Shown piece after piece: positions 46,331 through 57,901 of a stretch of 64,000 nt of DNA. The stretch spans positions 278,480 through 342,479 of the forward strand of contig MNCI01006660.1 in NCBI GenBank assembly GCA_015680685.1, written 5' to 3'. This stretch comes from Gnetum montanum (Eukaryota; Streptophyta; Gnetopsida; Gnetales; Gnetaceae). How positions within the stretch are numbered: position 1 is the stretch's first letter; every line of letters begins with the position of its first letter. A program made the translations under genes and the position numbers. The notes under the pieces are model-generated. The model had not been told where the DNA came from. It saw only the letters and a list, made by a program, of their open reading frames with translations, and ran no database searches.

Positions 46331-46476
46331 AATTTTTAAGTCCCTAAAATTTTTAAGTCCCTAAATTTTTAAGTCCCTAATTTTTTTAAGTCCCTAAATT
46401 TTTAAGTCCATAAAATTTTTAAGTCCCTAAATTTTTTAAGTCCCTAAATTTTTAAGTCCCTAAAATTTTTAAGTCT
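46330..46476. repeat. Minisatellite, ~16-bp unit
   Basis: About nine units of taagtccctaaattttt with one- or two-base length changes, between hammerhead units 2 and 3. It explains why units 2 and 3 start 951 bp apart rather than 749. Confidence 0.92.
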
Positions 46477-46548
46477 CTGACAGTGTCTTTCGCTATCCTT
46501 TGGATTATAACCATTTTCAGATCTTTCTGTTTTTGGTTAGGTTTTAAT

Positions 46549-47280
46549 CCTTTTGCAGGTTCTCCACAAGTTTGATCACGTTGCAGGATTATGCGGACCA
46601 CAACATGTTTCTCTTTGATCCGTGTTTTGACAACCGCCCTGCTTACATTAGTCTTCTTAGTTGTGGTTTCTTCTAAAGCTATTTTCTTCAGCTTCTTCAC
46701 AACCTCTGGCTGTTTCTTCTCCAGCGGTGTTGCAGATCATTTTTCCGTTGCTGTTGAAGATCTTTGTTCATTGTTGTTTTCAGCCGAACATTTGCGTACG
46801 TGACATTCTCTGGTGTCGGATCCCTCATGTCCACCATTCAAACATGAGGGTTCCCCTAAACACCCTTCGGCTCTACCATCTAGATCTGATTTGTTGAATG
46901 TTTCATGTTTGCCTTTGAAATACTGTTTGTAATAGTTTTGTCAGTACATTGTCCCACCCCCATCTCGCCTTTGACGAGTGGGATCCACTCAAATTTTAAT
47001 GAGTAGGAGTTTCAAATTTTTGAAGTTGGGACACTATTTATACATGTACTGGCATGCTCATTCTCTTGCCTTTGCAACTTCAGCTACCTAGCCACATTGC
47101 CTAAACACACTGATGAGGGGTGCAAGTCCCCAAAAACGTTTTGTGTCACAATAGACATTGTGCAATGCTTTGAGCTTTCTATTACTTTCTTTCTAACAGT
47201 GTTTCTATTTTAAAGTTTCTGTAGTATTTCTCTTAGCCCCCCGTTCTTTTCCTTGATGCATGAGATCCAACTTAAAATTT
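46549..47280 (+). repeat. Hammerhead tandem unit 3
   Basis: Third direct copy, beginning ccttttgcaggttctccac and ending ccttgatgcatgagatcc. The open frames at 46591-46803 and 46661-46897 mirror those in units 1 and 2. A decayed reading frame begins a few bases after its end. Confidence 0.85.
47105..47147 (+). ncRNA. Hammerhead motif, copy 3 (core broken)
   Basis: CTGATGA is intact (47110-47116), stem II GGGG/CCCC is perfect (47117-47120, 47128-47131) and stem I ACACA/TGTGT is kept. The GAAA box reads AAAA (47132-47135): the invariant G12 is A, a change that abolishes catalysis in known hammerheads. Confidence 0.7.
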
Positions 47281-47291
47281 TAAAATTTTAA

Positions 47292-47900
47292 GATGCTGAA
47301 AGTGTCAAAAGATCTTCTACACACCATGGTTAATGTAATGTTGAAGGAGTAAGATAAGGAGTTGTAGAATAAGGTGGCATCGATAACTAATGATTTGAAC
47401 AAGGATAAATTAGAAAAGAAATTTTTATCTAAGAGAACTTCTTTAATAAGGTGAAATAATGATGTTGAGGTTAAGATCAAGAAGATATTACAAAAAGAAA
47501 AAGGAGAAGATCTTGAAATATTTGGAAGAAAGAAAAGAAAAGATCCAGTAACTACTTTTAACAAGTAGAATCAATAGATAATGTTCAAGTTCTTGAGTAT
47601 ATTGGTGAGTTTATGAATGTTTTACTGTATAATAATATACTTATTCTAGATCCTTCTCAAACAATGAATCTTGTTATTGTTAAGTAGGTAATCATCATAA
47701 AATCAAAATCCATGATCTTTGCCTCTTTTTGTCTTATAAGGTCCTCCTCCATTCCTTCTCAATCTTATGTAGTTTTTAAGGAAGTACCTTAGTTCCCGTC
47801 TTTCCAAATCATGAAGAAACCAAATGTTTTTGGTGATGTTAAACTCCATGAATTTAATGTTGTATTAAATTTTAATCTTTTGGAATAATAGGTGATTCTA
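47292..47900 (+). pseudogene. Decayed unrecognised ORF after the hammerhead repeats
   Basis: From ATG at 47294 a plus-strand frame reads MLKVSKDLLHTMVNVMLKE, stop, DKEL, stop, NKVASITNDLNKDKLEKKF, LSKRTSLIR and so on to KRKDPVTTFNK near 47568. The internal stops are TAA, TAG and TGA, as expected from decayed CAA, CAG or CGA/TGG codons. A second frame then reads NVQVLEYIGEFMNVLLYNNI, LILDPSQTMNLVIVK and onward to about 47900, again with only a few stops, so a frameshift near 47575 may join the two. It is Lys/Glu-rich at first. I recognise no domain. Its position right after the repeats makes it a candidate for the protein of the hammerhead element. Confidence 0.4.
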
Positions 47901-48949
47901 GTAGGTGTTATTAAAATGATAGTTAATAAAGTTTCTTGGCTTCTTATGGGTCTCTATTTATGCTATGTTGTGTCTATATTTTCTTGGCTCATTTACATCT
48001 CTACAAGAATTTCTTCTATAGGATGTTTCTTAGTATAAGTTCCTTTTATATATTTTAAGGAACTATTGTTATGTTAGAGATATGATAAAAAAAATGAGTA
48101 TACAAAGAACCACAACTACTAATGGAATATGTCAAAGATTATTTATGAATAGTATTATTATCTTAAAAAGTATATATCTATTTAATATTATTATCATGAT
48201 TCTCAAAACATAAAATGGAAATAAAAGAGAAAACCCTCATCTAGTAATGTTGACTCTTTCCCCATAGCAAGATATTGTAGTAATATTTCCTCATATGTAA
48301 ATTTTAAGGAAAAATAAGTTAAATCTTTATAAATATTTCCTTATAAAACTTTAACCACAAAAGGTTATAATATATACTAAAGCTAAGATATTTTTAAAAG
48401 GCATCTCCACATTGAGTTTAAAGGGAAGTATTAAATATTTATGTTAACATTAGACTTAATATATCTAGATGTATAACCTAATGATTTACATAATGAAGAC
48501 TAATCAATTGTTAAGAGTTTGATAGAGAAGTCATATGACTATTAACTAAAGACATATTCCCTATTTGATTGTACCTTAACGAAAAGACATCAAGATATTT
48601 TTAAGATACATTTACATACTTCATAGTATGATATATAAACTATAACTATTAATAATTATGATTACAATTGTTTGTTCTAATATTTACTAAATTATATTTG
48701 TATATGCAAAGATCACTATCTCAGTATTATAGTTCTTACATTTTATTTCATTTTCCTAACAAGTTAGACATCATAACCATTATGCTCTTAGTGCATGGTT
48801 AAACAATGCCTTAACATCTATATGTTACCTTTTGATTCATTATCATCACATTGTTGTGTATATACTTATATGATTGTTTGCTAGTCAATTTTTTGTACTA
48901 TATCATTTGATCTATTATAATCATCATCTTTAAAAATTTTAGTTATCAT
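47901..48949. other. Unassigned, gene-free AT-rich DNA
   Basis: No motif recognised on either strand. It lies on the 3' side of the G3 integrase and could include the G3 3' LTR, but no partner copy lies in the window to confirm it. Confidence 0.35.
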
Positions 48950-49627
48950 GGTTTACATATTTGTGCTCCTTGATATTGTGTCTATTAGACGTGGTTACCT
49001 CTTCTTGGAGATCTCAAATTCATAACAATTTATTTCATTATACTTGTATCATTAAAACAACTTTTCTTCTTAATCTTCATTCCATCTTGTCATGTATTTT
49101 TAGTTGATGTTCATCATAGGTGACATATTTGTCTAGTCATACTTCTATCCAATCAAGCACATGGCTCTCATCAAACACATACTTATGTAGAAAAGATGTA
49201 TAGAATACATCATGAATACCTTAATAGTTGTGATATAAGCTAACTTGATAGACCAACTTGTTAACTTGCTATACAACTTCAAAGAATCAACATATCTTGG
49301 TGCAAGTTGCTCTTTTTTGCCAAATCTTATATGCCATATTAATAGAGACACATGAAGAAATACTTTATCATCTACTAAAAATTCATGTGCTCTTCTTTTC
49401 TTATTGGCATATACAAAATGTTAGTCTTGGGTTTCTTTCAATCTCTCTCTAGTTTCTTTTATGTAATTTGTAGTTTGTACAACAATATCTATACTAACTT
49501 CTTATTTATCTTTTATAGAATCCCAATATAGAGAAGTATGAGATGGCCTACCATAAAGTATTTAATAAGATGTTTCTTTTAAACTAGTTTGATAATTGCT
49601 ATTATAGGTAAATTGTAGTAATAGAAG
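48950..49627 (-). pseudogene. G3 Ty3/gypsy integrase, C-terminal half
   Basis: Minus strand from 49627: LSILLLLQFTYNSNYQTSLK, ETSYQILYGRPSHTSLYWDS, then RERLKETQD, KRRAHEFLVDDKVFLHVSLL, IRFGKKEQLAPRYVDSLKL and KLAYITTIKVF. This is the end of the gypsy integrase core and the GPY/F module. A further stretch (WIEVRLDKYVTYDEHQLKIH) matches the linker to a chromodomain-like tail. The core is interrupted at 49627 by element D and resumes at 62506. Stops and frameshifts throughout. Confidence 0.82.
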
Positions 49628-52401
49628 TATTGATAACATTTTAGCCATTTCATGGAGTAGGGCTTAAGATAAGTTGAGCTAAAATTTATATGGATTTACA
49701 GATGGCTCTAAATGCTAAGATCATGTTGTAATTACACAAGAAAATGATTTCATATCTTAAAATAATTCAAGGTTATAATTATAGCTAATAAGTTTCAAAG
49801 ATTTAAAGCTAAGCATGAATGAAAATTTAAAGTTTTAGCTCAAAAAATCAACATTAAGAATCCATGGAAGAGCACATAAAAGTATAGAAATGATTTTGAA
49901 GCTTTTGTAGTTTAACTAGATCTCATAGAATTGAAAAGGGGATGAATTTTAGGTTTCATTTCTTCATGCAATCATTAAATTCCTTTTAGAGTGAAGGGCT
50001 TCAAAGCTAAAGTTCTAAAAAATGTCATTGAACAATGGGATCACATCAGCTTAGAATGATGATGTAACCTATCAAAGTTAAATTATCCCAACTCATATAA
50101 AATGAGATAAAATACATTTAGTTAAGTTCATGCTTCAGCATGAAAATTCAATGGACCTATTGGCCAACATGAAGATTGAAATGAAATAAATTTCATTCAT
50201 CCCATTTGTGAAATGGAAAAAACCAACTTTATCCTAGCGTAGTGTGAGATGTTTGAGCAAGAGAACCATGAATTTATGATGCAAAAATTAAAATGACAAA
50301 AGGCAATCTTCCAAATTTCTCAAATAGGATAAAATACCTTTGGTCCATTTCACTATTCATCTGGTTCCTGATTACTTCATTTCATAAGAAGAGTGGAAGA
50401 GGCAACTACACAAATTAAGATGGAAAAAAATTCTCATTGCTTTATTTTCCAAATAAGGCAAATCTGATTTCCCCCATTTTATCAAACAACCATGTGGAAA
50501 TGACTAGCATAATTTACTAATTTAACCCTAATGCCAATAATAGTGAGGTTCATGATTTGCTAATTCCTTAAATCAGGAAAGCCATTATAGAATTGTAGTA
50601 AGGGTTGATTAAGAAGGGAAAACAAATTTACAGTCAACATTTTAGATCAAAAACTAGTTGAAAATTATCTCGAGTGGATTGATGCATAAATTGAGATGGA
50701 AAAAATAAAGTTATTCCAATTTGTGAAATGGAAGAAAGTCATTTTCTTCTTATTCACCAAGCTATCATGAGAAAAGTCAAGATTGGTCAAAATTTGATTA
50801 TTCCAACTCACTATTAGAATAAATGTCAATTGCCCTAGTTTTCTAAGATAATATGCAAAAGTTAGAATTTTCCAAAACTAGTTTATGCTAATTCACTCCC
50901 CTACGAGTATTCTTTTCTCTCAGCTTAGCATAGTTAAAGCATGTGGCCGATACATTCATAAAGGTTAAAAATTTGGCCATGAAATATGGGTTCTCACTTA
51001 AGCATAGCTTCTTTAGAAAGACTATTGAATTTAGTGAAGTGGCTATTTTTCCCCAATGGATGAGATCTCATTTGTCCCATTTTTGAAATGGAAGAAATCA
51101 AGTTTGAACCATTCTGAAAATGGAAAGCTACATTACAAAAATGCTCATAAAGTTGAATCCCACCTCTACGAAGAAGTCCTACCACATCAGCCAAGCTTGC
51201 TATATCTTAACACATCAGCATCATGCAAAGAAAGACTTAAGAAAAGAGTAGTATTCATAGAGATAGATTATAGCTATACAAAGTGACTTTGCCATGTTAG
51301 TGCTCTACCATATTAGCTTTCGAAAGGTATCTCATAGAGTAAACATTTTCTCTACAAAGGAGCTCTTCCATGTTAGCAATAACACATCAATATTGTCACA
51401 TCAACACTTTACCACATTATCTTGTAGAATCAATACATAAGGGTGAATTTCATATTTACAAAATGGCTATACCATATCAATGCTTTACAATGTCAATTTG
51501 TAAGTGAGTCCATGGAGCTACAAAGTTGCTCCCACCATATTGGCCCTTTTCGGATCTACCACATTAGCTTTTTAGAGTTGGAATTCAACCATATAAACAA
51601 GCTAAACCTTTCCAAGCCACATAAGCATATAGAGAAGCTTTGAAGAGCTAAAAAATAGCTTCATAAATAGCTTCAAGAAGCTGACATGGTAGAGCTATTT
51701 ATGATGCTATTTTTTAGCTCTACCATGTCAGCTTCTTGAAGCTACCCTTTTATGTTAGCCTTTGTAGAACTAAAACTTGGTTTCACAAATAAGATTAAAA
51801 GCCTCATAAAATCATAGAGGAATTATGTAGAGCTCAAATGCGACTCCATGAAGAAGTTCTACCATGTCAACAATGCTCTCATAATCAACCACATCAACTA
51901 CACCATGTCAACAATTAACATGTTAGCATTTAGATAAAAATTTGCAAGCTCGCATGAAGAATAAATCCATTAAATCAAACTCTATTTCTATTTTTTGTGG
52001 AATTTTCTTTCTAAAGAAAATTAGGAATAGATTTTACAATGTACTTAGGAATTTCATGAAATATTGGTTGTTCAAGTAGCATACAATCAATGCTATATAT
52101 ACTAAGTACCTTTGATATAGTAGAAATTTTTTAATCACTTATGGTTTGAGTTAAAGGTGACTGAATTTTCCTTATAATAGTCAATTTGCTATTAAATATT
52201 TTATACTAGCCATTTTAAAATATTATAGCAAATACACATAGTTTTCACAAATACTAGATGAGTTTAGATTTGAGGTACTTAGGCCTTGGTGTTTCCAAAG
52301 ACCAAAAAATACCTAAACTCAAGTTTGAAAGAACTCCTCATCCTTGTGATTTTCATCACGGGGAAGAGGACAATGTCATTGGTGGTCCAAAGTGGTTACC
52401 A
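49628..52401 (+). repeat. Element D 5' LTR (left copy)
   Basis: Starts tattgataacattttagcc and ends agtggttacca. From 50640 it aligns with 59221 onward (for example tgtgaaatggaagaaa, gagaaaagtcaaga, aagcatgtggc, gaaatattggttgttcaagt). Internally the blocks caatttgtgaaatgg and taccacatcagc recur as degenerate repeats. A 100-bp interleaved inverted duplication lies at 51644-51743. Confidence 0.78.
51644..51743. repeat. Interleaved inverted duplication
   Basis: Order A-B-A'-B': arm A (51644-51670, agagctaaaaaatagcttca...) is inverted at 51693-51721, and arm B (51669-51696, agcttcaagaagctgacatg...) is inverted at 51717-51743. The matching site of the other LTR (about 60213-60265) has only the simple A-B' form. 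Confidence 0.85.
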
Positions 52402-52438
52402 ATAGTTCTTTTGGTTCTAGAAGAAGGGTAAGAATTCA

Positions 52439-53195
52439 TTGTTATTTAAGTTGATGAGTGAAAAGCTTCATAAATCTGAAAAACCTAAAAGTCCTAGTGA
52501 ATGCTTAGATTATAACACTCATTATTATTTGGAGGAAGAAAAGTTAAATGTTTTTGAAGCATGGACAAGTGGTGGAGTGAAAACTAAAAGATCAAGAAGC
52601 TTACCTATTCTTTCTAATTTAATAGTCTTTAGAAAAAGGCATAGGAAATTTAAGAGTTAAACTATCAAAAGAAATTTCAACATGGTAAATCCACCACCAA
52701 TGAATCACTGGCAAAGAGCCATGTTATTAAGATTCCCAACTTACAATGGCATCCCCAAGGTAGTTCATAAGTATTTACCGAAACCTTTCATTCTTGGAAA
52801 AGCTTATTTAGTAGAAGAATACGTCCATTTATTTGAACTAATCTTAGCTTACAAAAATATCCAACATCAAGATCAAGCATGTAGTCTATTTGTAGAAAAC
52901 TTGAAAGATATGACTCAAATTTGGTATGCTAATCTGTTAAAAAGAGCATCACTAGTTGAGACAATATAAAAGATTTATTTTTGGCTTATTTTGGTAGCCA
53001 AATAAACTAATAACAACTATATGATGGATTAGTATAGGCTAAGAAAGAAATTAAATAATTGGTTAGAGAATTTAATATTAAGTTTCATAAAGTTTGTGAA
53101 TTATTTCAACAAAAGTATATGCCATCATATTTTTGAACCCAATAAAAAAATACCATTTCTGATCCTTCTACCAATAGAAAGGTTTTCAAATCAAC
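52439..53195 (+). pseudogene. Element D gag remnant
   Basis: Plus-strand frames 52439-52660 and 52682-52969 are separated by one stop. The second contains AMLLRFPTYNGIPKVV, AYLVEEYVHLFELILAYKNI, QDQACSLFVENLKDMTQIWY and ANLLKRASLVETI, then decayed sequence with FHKVCELFQQKYM-like residues to about 53150. The order (RFPxYxG ... A...F...L...A..WY..L) is that of a gypsy gag capsid domain. It ends abruptly where LTR-like sequence begins, so protease and pol have been deleted. Confidence 0.62.
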
Positions 53196-53210
53196 ATTTT
53201 AGGTCAAAAG

Positions 53211-54547
53211 TAATGATCAAGAACTTAGAAAGGATGTTGAATAAGTTCACCAAAATAAAATTGCACCAGCCCCATAAACACACCAAATTTTACATGGTTT
53301 CCCAACATGGGTATATTTACACTTGAAGGGTAGAATTTTTGCACATCTTTGTACTTTTTTTCTTCAAAAAATATGCTTTAGAGGATACCATAGCCTTTAC
53401 AAGATTTGAGCTTTACTATGAAGAGTTTTTTCATCACAAAATCTCTCAATCCCACAAGGTCCCAACAATATCAAAATGTGGTTTGAAGGAGACCATAGCC
53501 TATACAAGCTCTACGCTTCACTCCATAGTACTTCATTACTATGAAAGGACTCAACCCCACAAGATCCCAACAAGCTTAGAATGTGGTTTGAAGGATCCCG
53601 CAACCTTTACAAAATTGAGCTCTACTCTGGAATGTTTTGATGCTGTAAAATCACTCAATCTCACAAGATCTTGACAAGCCTAATGAGGATACCTTCTCAT
53701 AAGAAGCACATAAACCCCTTAGGTTAGCAAGAAAAGAAAAAGGAATTACAAGGAGAAAATACAATTTAACTTACAAATTCCTTGTACAATAAAGTACAAT
53801 TCCATAAGAAACTAAACAAATGATGTGACAATTCAAGTATACAAGTATAATAGCATAAGGTATACAATGATATCTTTGATGATGAAAATGATCACATAAT
53901 ACTCAAGAGTTTGGAGTCTACTTATAGTCTTATATTTTTTTCAAAATATCTCAAAATTCATGCAATGACTATTTAATAGTTAGTGTAGACATCTCTTTCA
54001 AGATTTGGACATCTTTTTGTATTTAGCTTCAACTTTGGGGAGACATCTCCTATCAAAATGGGACATCTCTAGGAAGAAGTATCTAGGAAGATGTCTTCTT
54101 TTTAAAGAATATGTCTCCTATTTTTGGGAGATGTCTTCCTATGACTAACTATCTCTCAGCCAACACATCTTATGTTTCTTGCAGACATGTTCTCAACTTT
54201 TGAGCTCTGATTCCTAAGGCTTTCTCTTGTTGATATAGCTTTCCCTCAATCCCTGAAGGAACTTCATTTATCTTGTAGTCTTTGTTTTCATCTATGCTCT
54301 TATCCTGTTATCCCAATGTAGTTCTTATTTTAAAGTCTTGGATCTTCTTTTCATCTCAACATAGCTCTCATTCTAACTTAGAATTTGCTCTTTATTCTGA
54401 TCTAATGTCTTGTTACATTAAGGCTCTTGATTATTCTATTGTTTCAATCTCATCATGCTCTTAGTCTACCCTTGGACCTACAAGGAAATACAAAAATATT
54501 TCCACATTCTACATTTTCTAAGTTTTTGACATACCAAAAGGTCAACA
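53211..54547 (-). repeat. C2 3' LTR (left copy)
   Basis: Starts taatgatcaagaacttag and ends ataccaaaaggtcaaca. On the minus strand this gives the TGTTG start common in SIRE-like LTRs. The region 53985-54190 is rich in gacatct and agatgtc words. Confidence 0.9.
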
Positions 54548-54561
54548 ATCTTCCCCTTTTT
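54548..54561 (-). other. C2 polypurine tract
   Basis: The minus strand reads aaaaaggggaagat directly before the LTR, one substitution from the C1 tract. Confidence 0.8.
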
Positions 54562-56880
54562 GGTGATGTCCAAAACTTGAGAAAATGGGTGAGGATAATA
54601 TATGATAACCAATTAAAGAATAAACATTTTTGTATGTATGTGTGTGTATGTGTATAGAAAAATATAATCTATCTTATCTTCATTAATGCACATAAATTTG
54701 TCTCTAAAGATATATCCTAAAAGAGTAACATCATATAGTATGCATGACCAATATCATAAAAACTCTCCTCCTTTTTGGACAACATCCAAAAGGAGGGGAT
54801 CATGAAAAGTACCTATCCAAAAATTTACAAAAATGTTTCATAGAATAAATGTTCATAGCATCATATGACAATCCCATAGTAACAAATAAACCAATATCTC
54901 ATGATTCTATATTCACCCAATATTCTACTCCTCTTGAAGATTCAACAACACAATAAGGCATAGAAATTCCATGTCAAGAGAGTAAATACACACTTATCCA
55001 AATTTTTAGAATTAGATCAAATACTAAAAAGAAAGGTCAAAGTGACACAATTTATCATGCTAAATATCTCAAAAATAACCAAATAGATTCTTAACAAGAT
55101 GTCCATAAAGAAATTTGTATATAGCCATGTTAATTTTAAATACCAGCAACAAGAAATACATCACAAGGTAAAATATCCAAAATATATCTTAAATAAATTT
55201 TAACTCATACTTTTACCTTGGATACTTTACCATATTCTAAAATGAATAGTCCTCTTCTTACTCATTTTAGCTATGGGTGTTGAAGTATGAAGTTTTTTGG
55301 TAAAGGACTTAAAAGACTTCACCTACACTGATGGCCTATAAGATGATAATTGTTGATGAGGTACAGGCTCCTCTTGTATACATGATTATCTTTCTTCCTT
55401 GTTTCTTTAGTCATAATGCATCTATTTTGGAGAGATTTGTTTCTCCCTTGAGCCTTTTAGGATCTTCATACTACATAGAAATTCTAAGATCAAGTGTCGA
55501 GGCTAAGGTCTCCCATTAGTGAATCCTTTCAAAAATGAAGATGCAAATATTTTTAATGTTTATTGCAAGAAATTTCTGCCTAGATAATCAAGGAATCCCT
55601 TTTGAAGGAAAGGACTATGTGATTAGACATTGAGGATTCAAAAATCACAATAGTAGCTACAATCATCAAATTTTGTAATGCATCTATTGCTTGAATTTTC
55701 ATTCATGCATTACTTTTTCCATCTACTTACAAATGAGATGTCTTAAATGTAGATGATACATCTAATTGTAAGAGTAGACGTCTATCCCACCAGGGTTAAA
55801 AATAAAGATGCTCATTTTGAGGTCTAGAACTTTCAAATATCTCTAAACAAGTCCCCATAGCTCTTGGATCCTCCTAGACTCATAAAAATAAGTCTAAAAC
55901 ACCCTCAAACATGCAAAAACACTTTGAAATCATCATTAAAAAATAAACACAAGAAAACACACATAAACATCACACATTCATTAAGTAATACACAAGGGCT
56001 AACAAAAGTCTTCATAAATCTAGAGTGCAATATCAGGATCAAGTTTGGAGACTTTTAAAAGAAAGGCCTTCCATTAATAGTACCTTATGATAAAGATAAT
56101 ACATATCCTCAAGGAATTTCTTTTGAAATGTTATTTTTCTCATAAGATACATGAATTACATTAAAGGTACCAATTTAAATGAAAAAATATTTTAAAAACA
56201 ACTTGACTTTATGATTTCACAAGGAAGCAACAATGCCATAGCTTAATTAAGAATTTTGAGAATAAGAAATATATGTTTGAAAAATAATAGATATTCAAAA
56301 AAACACTTTTGTTCTATGAATTATAGTTAAGATCTTTAAACCACTTAAAACTACTATATTTTAGTGAAGATCATGATTTATCACCAAAAACTTTAAAGGC
56401 AGCACAAGTAGGACATATTATAGTTTCAACAATTTGTAAGATCAAGTGGAAAATTCTATAGATTTCCAAATATTTTCAATATTTTATATTTAACCATTAA
56501 AATACTAATCTAGTCTAATCTCATCAAGTCAAGGAATAATGAATATAACTATACTTAGTGTTGCTTACCTTGCTTGCTGATGGAGATCAAGATATCTAAG
56601 GAGATTGGAAATGAGTTTCTTCTTTCAAATTTATTTCTTTCATACCTATTTCATTTCTATCTAATTTCTTGCCCCCTTTTAAAAAAAATTTTAGAGTTAT
56701 TTCACTTTCTTCTTTTCACTTGATTCTTTATACCTTTTTGTTCTTTTTACCATTTTTGCCCTACAAGATTTCCTTTCTAGGTGCAATTAGGTAAGCCCAA
56801 GGGGTCTTAGGATATGACTAGGTGTTCATGTGATCATATTCTAAATTTCAATTCCATTGCTTATGTCCAAAACCTATTAC
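54562..56880 (-). other. C2 non-coding interior
   Basis: Where a full copia element has protease, integrase, RT and RNase H, no such motif can be read on either strand. A hairpin lies at 54767-54796 (cctcctttttgga / tccaaaaggagg). Short plus-strand frames (55331-55519, 55864-56058) have no domain. Confidence 0.6.
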
Positions 56881-56881
56881 A

Positions 56882-57845
56882 TTAATATCTAACCTTTCTA
56901 TTGTGCTTAAAGTGATCAAACCTTGAAGTTGCTCTTAATTGAAATGTAGTACCTATTGACACTTCAATATTTGGAGAAGCCTTTTGTTGGGATGAAGTTT
57001 CTATAGATGCTTCTTCTTTTGAATAACATCCTAGTACATTTATCATGTGAACTTCTTCTTTTCCCAAGAACTATCTGAAGGGATTCTTTTTCTTTAACCA
57101 GCCTCTCATTTACAAGTTTATCTTCTACAAGTTCTTCCTTAATCTACTCATAGGCTAGGGTTAGTTTTTTATTCTCAATCCTTAGGTCTTATATTTCATT
57201 AGTGAGATCTGAAATCTTTATATTTAATGAAGTAATATCTTCATCCTTGGTTTTTAGTTGCTTATTCAACTTTATAGAAAGATTTTGAAAAGATAGAAGT
57301 TTCTTACATAAAAGGTCATACCTTTCTTCATCATTTTCAAATTGATCATCATCTTAGAAGCTAGAATCATCATCTATGAGAGCCATACAGATGAGATGTG
57401 AATCATTTGTAGTGTTATCTACATCTTCTTTACATTGTTCTTCATCATACCAACTGGTGTAGATAATTTTTTCCTTCTTATCTTCTTAATTTATTTCCTC
57501 TTCATTATCCCAACTTGTATAGATGATACTTCTTCTCCTTTTTTTCTTTACTATACTCTTTCTCTTGAGATCTATAAGCATTGGAGCATTTAGAGGCCAT
57601 ATGGCCTCTTCCACAACATAGCTAGCATTCCATAGAAAAAGTAACAAAATTTGAAAGTTTAAATTAATAACTCTACTCTTACCTTTGCTACTCAAAATGC
57701 TATTGATGAGATGAGTGCATTCATCTAATATGAATACCAAAACTATAAAACTCACATACTTAACGAATTTTTGCATTTGACTCTTCCAACATGTAAAGGT
57801 AACCCCATTGAATATTGGTAACTTGATGTATGATCCTCCTTCCAT
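56882..57845 (-). pseudogene. C2 copia gag remnant (SIRE-like, shortened)
   Basis: The minus-strand start at 57845 reads MEGGSYIKLPIFNGVTFTCW and KSQMQKFVKY, the N-terminus of copia gag (x-P-x-F-x-G-x-x-Y/F-x-x-W). Soon after, near 57580-57625, a shifted frame reads CCGRGHMASKCSNA, the zinc knuckle. The capsid core between them is therefore largely deleted. A long acidic and coiled-coil tail follows to 56882: MALIDDDSS, LLCKKLLSFQNLSIKLNKQL, KTKDEDITSLNIKISDLTNE, KLVNERLVKEKESLQIVLGK. This fits the SIRE gag tail. It probably could not form a normal particle. Confidence 0.75.
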
Positions 57846-57884
57846 TGTTCACTCCTAATTTATTATGATCAAAACCTAGACTAC

Positions 57885-57899
57885 TGGTCTTTGATATCA
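57885..57899 (-). other. C2 primer-binding site (tRNA-iMet type)
   Basis: On the minus strand TGATATCAAAGACCA lies two bases beyond the 5' LTR and resembles TGGTATCAGAGC-type copia primer sites, with transitions. Confidence 0.65.
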
Positions 57900-57901
57900 C
57901 T

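Noticed and set aside
44873-46803. Open frames of 70-90 codons on both strands in each hammerhead unit (for example a Phe/Leu/Val-rich plus-strand frame and a Lys/Glu/Arg-rich minus-strand frame)
   Set aside because: They recur only because the unit is repeated, they lie on both strands of the same bases, and they carry no known domain; a real protein cannot be chosen between them.
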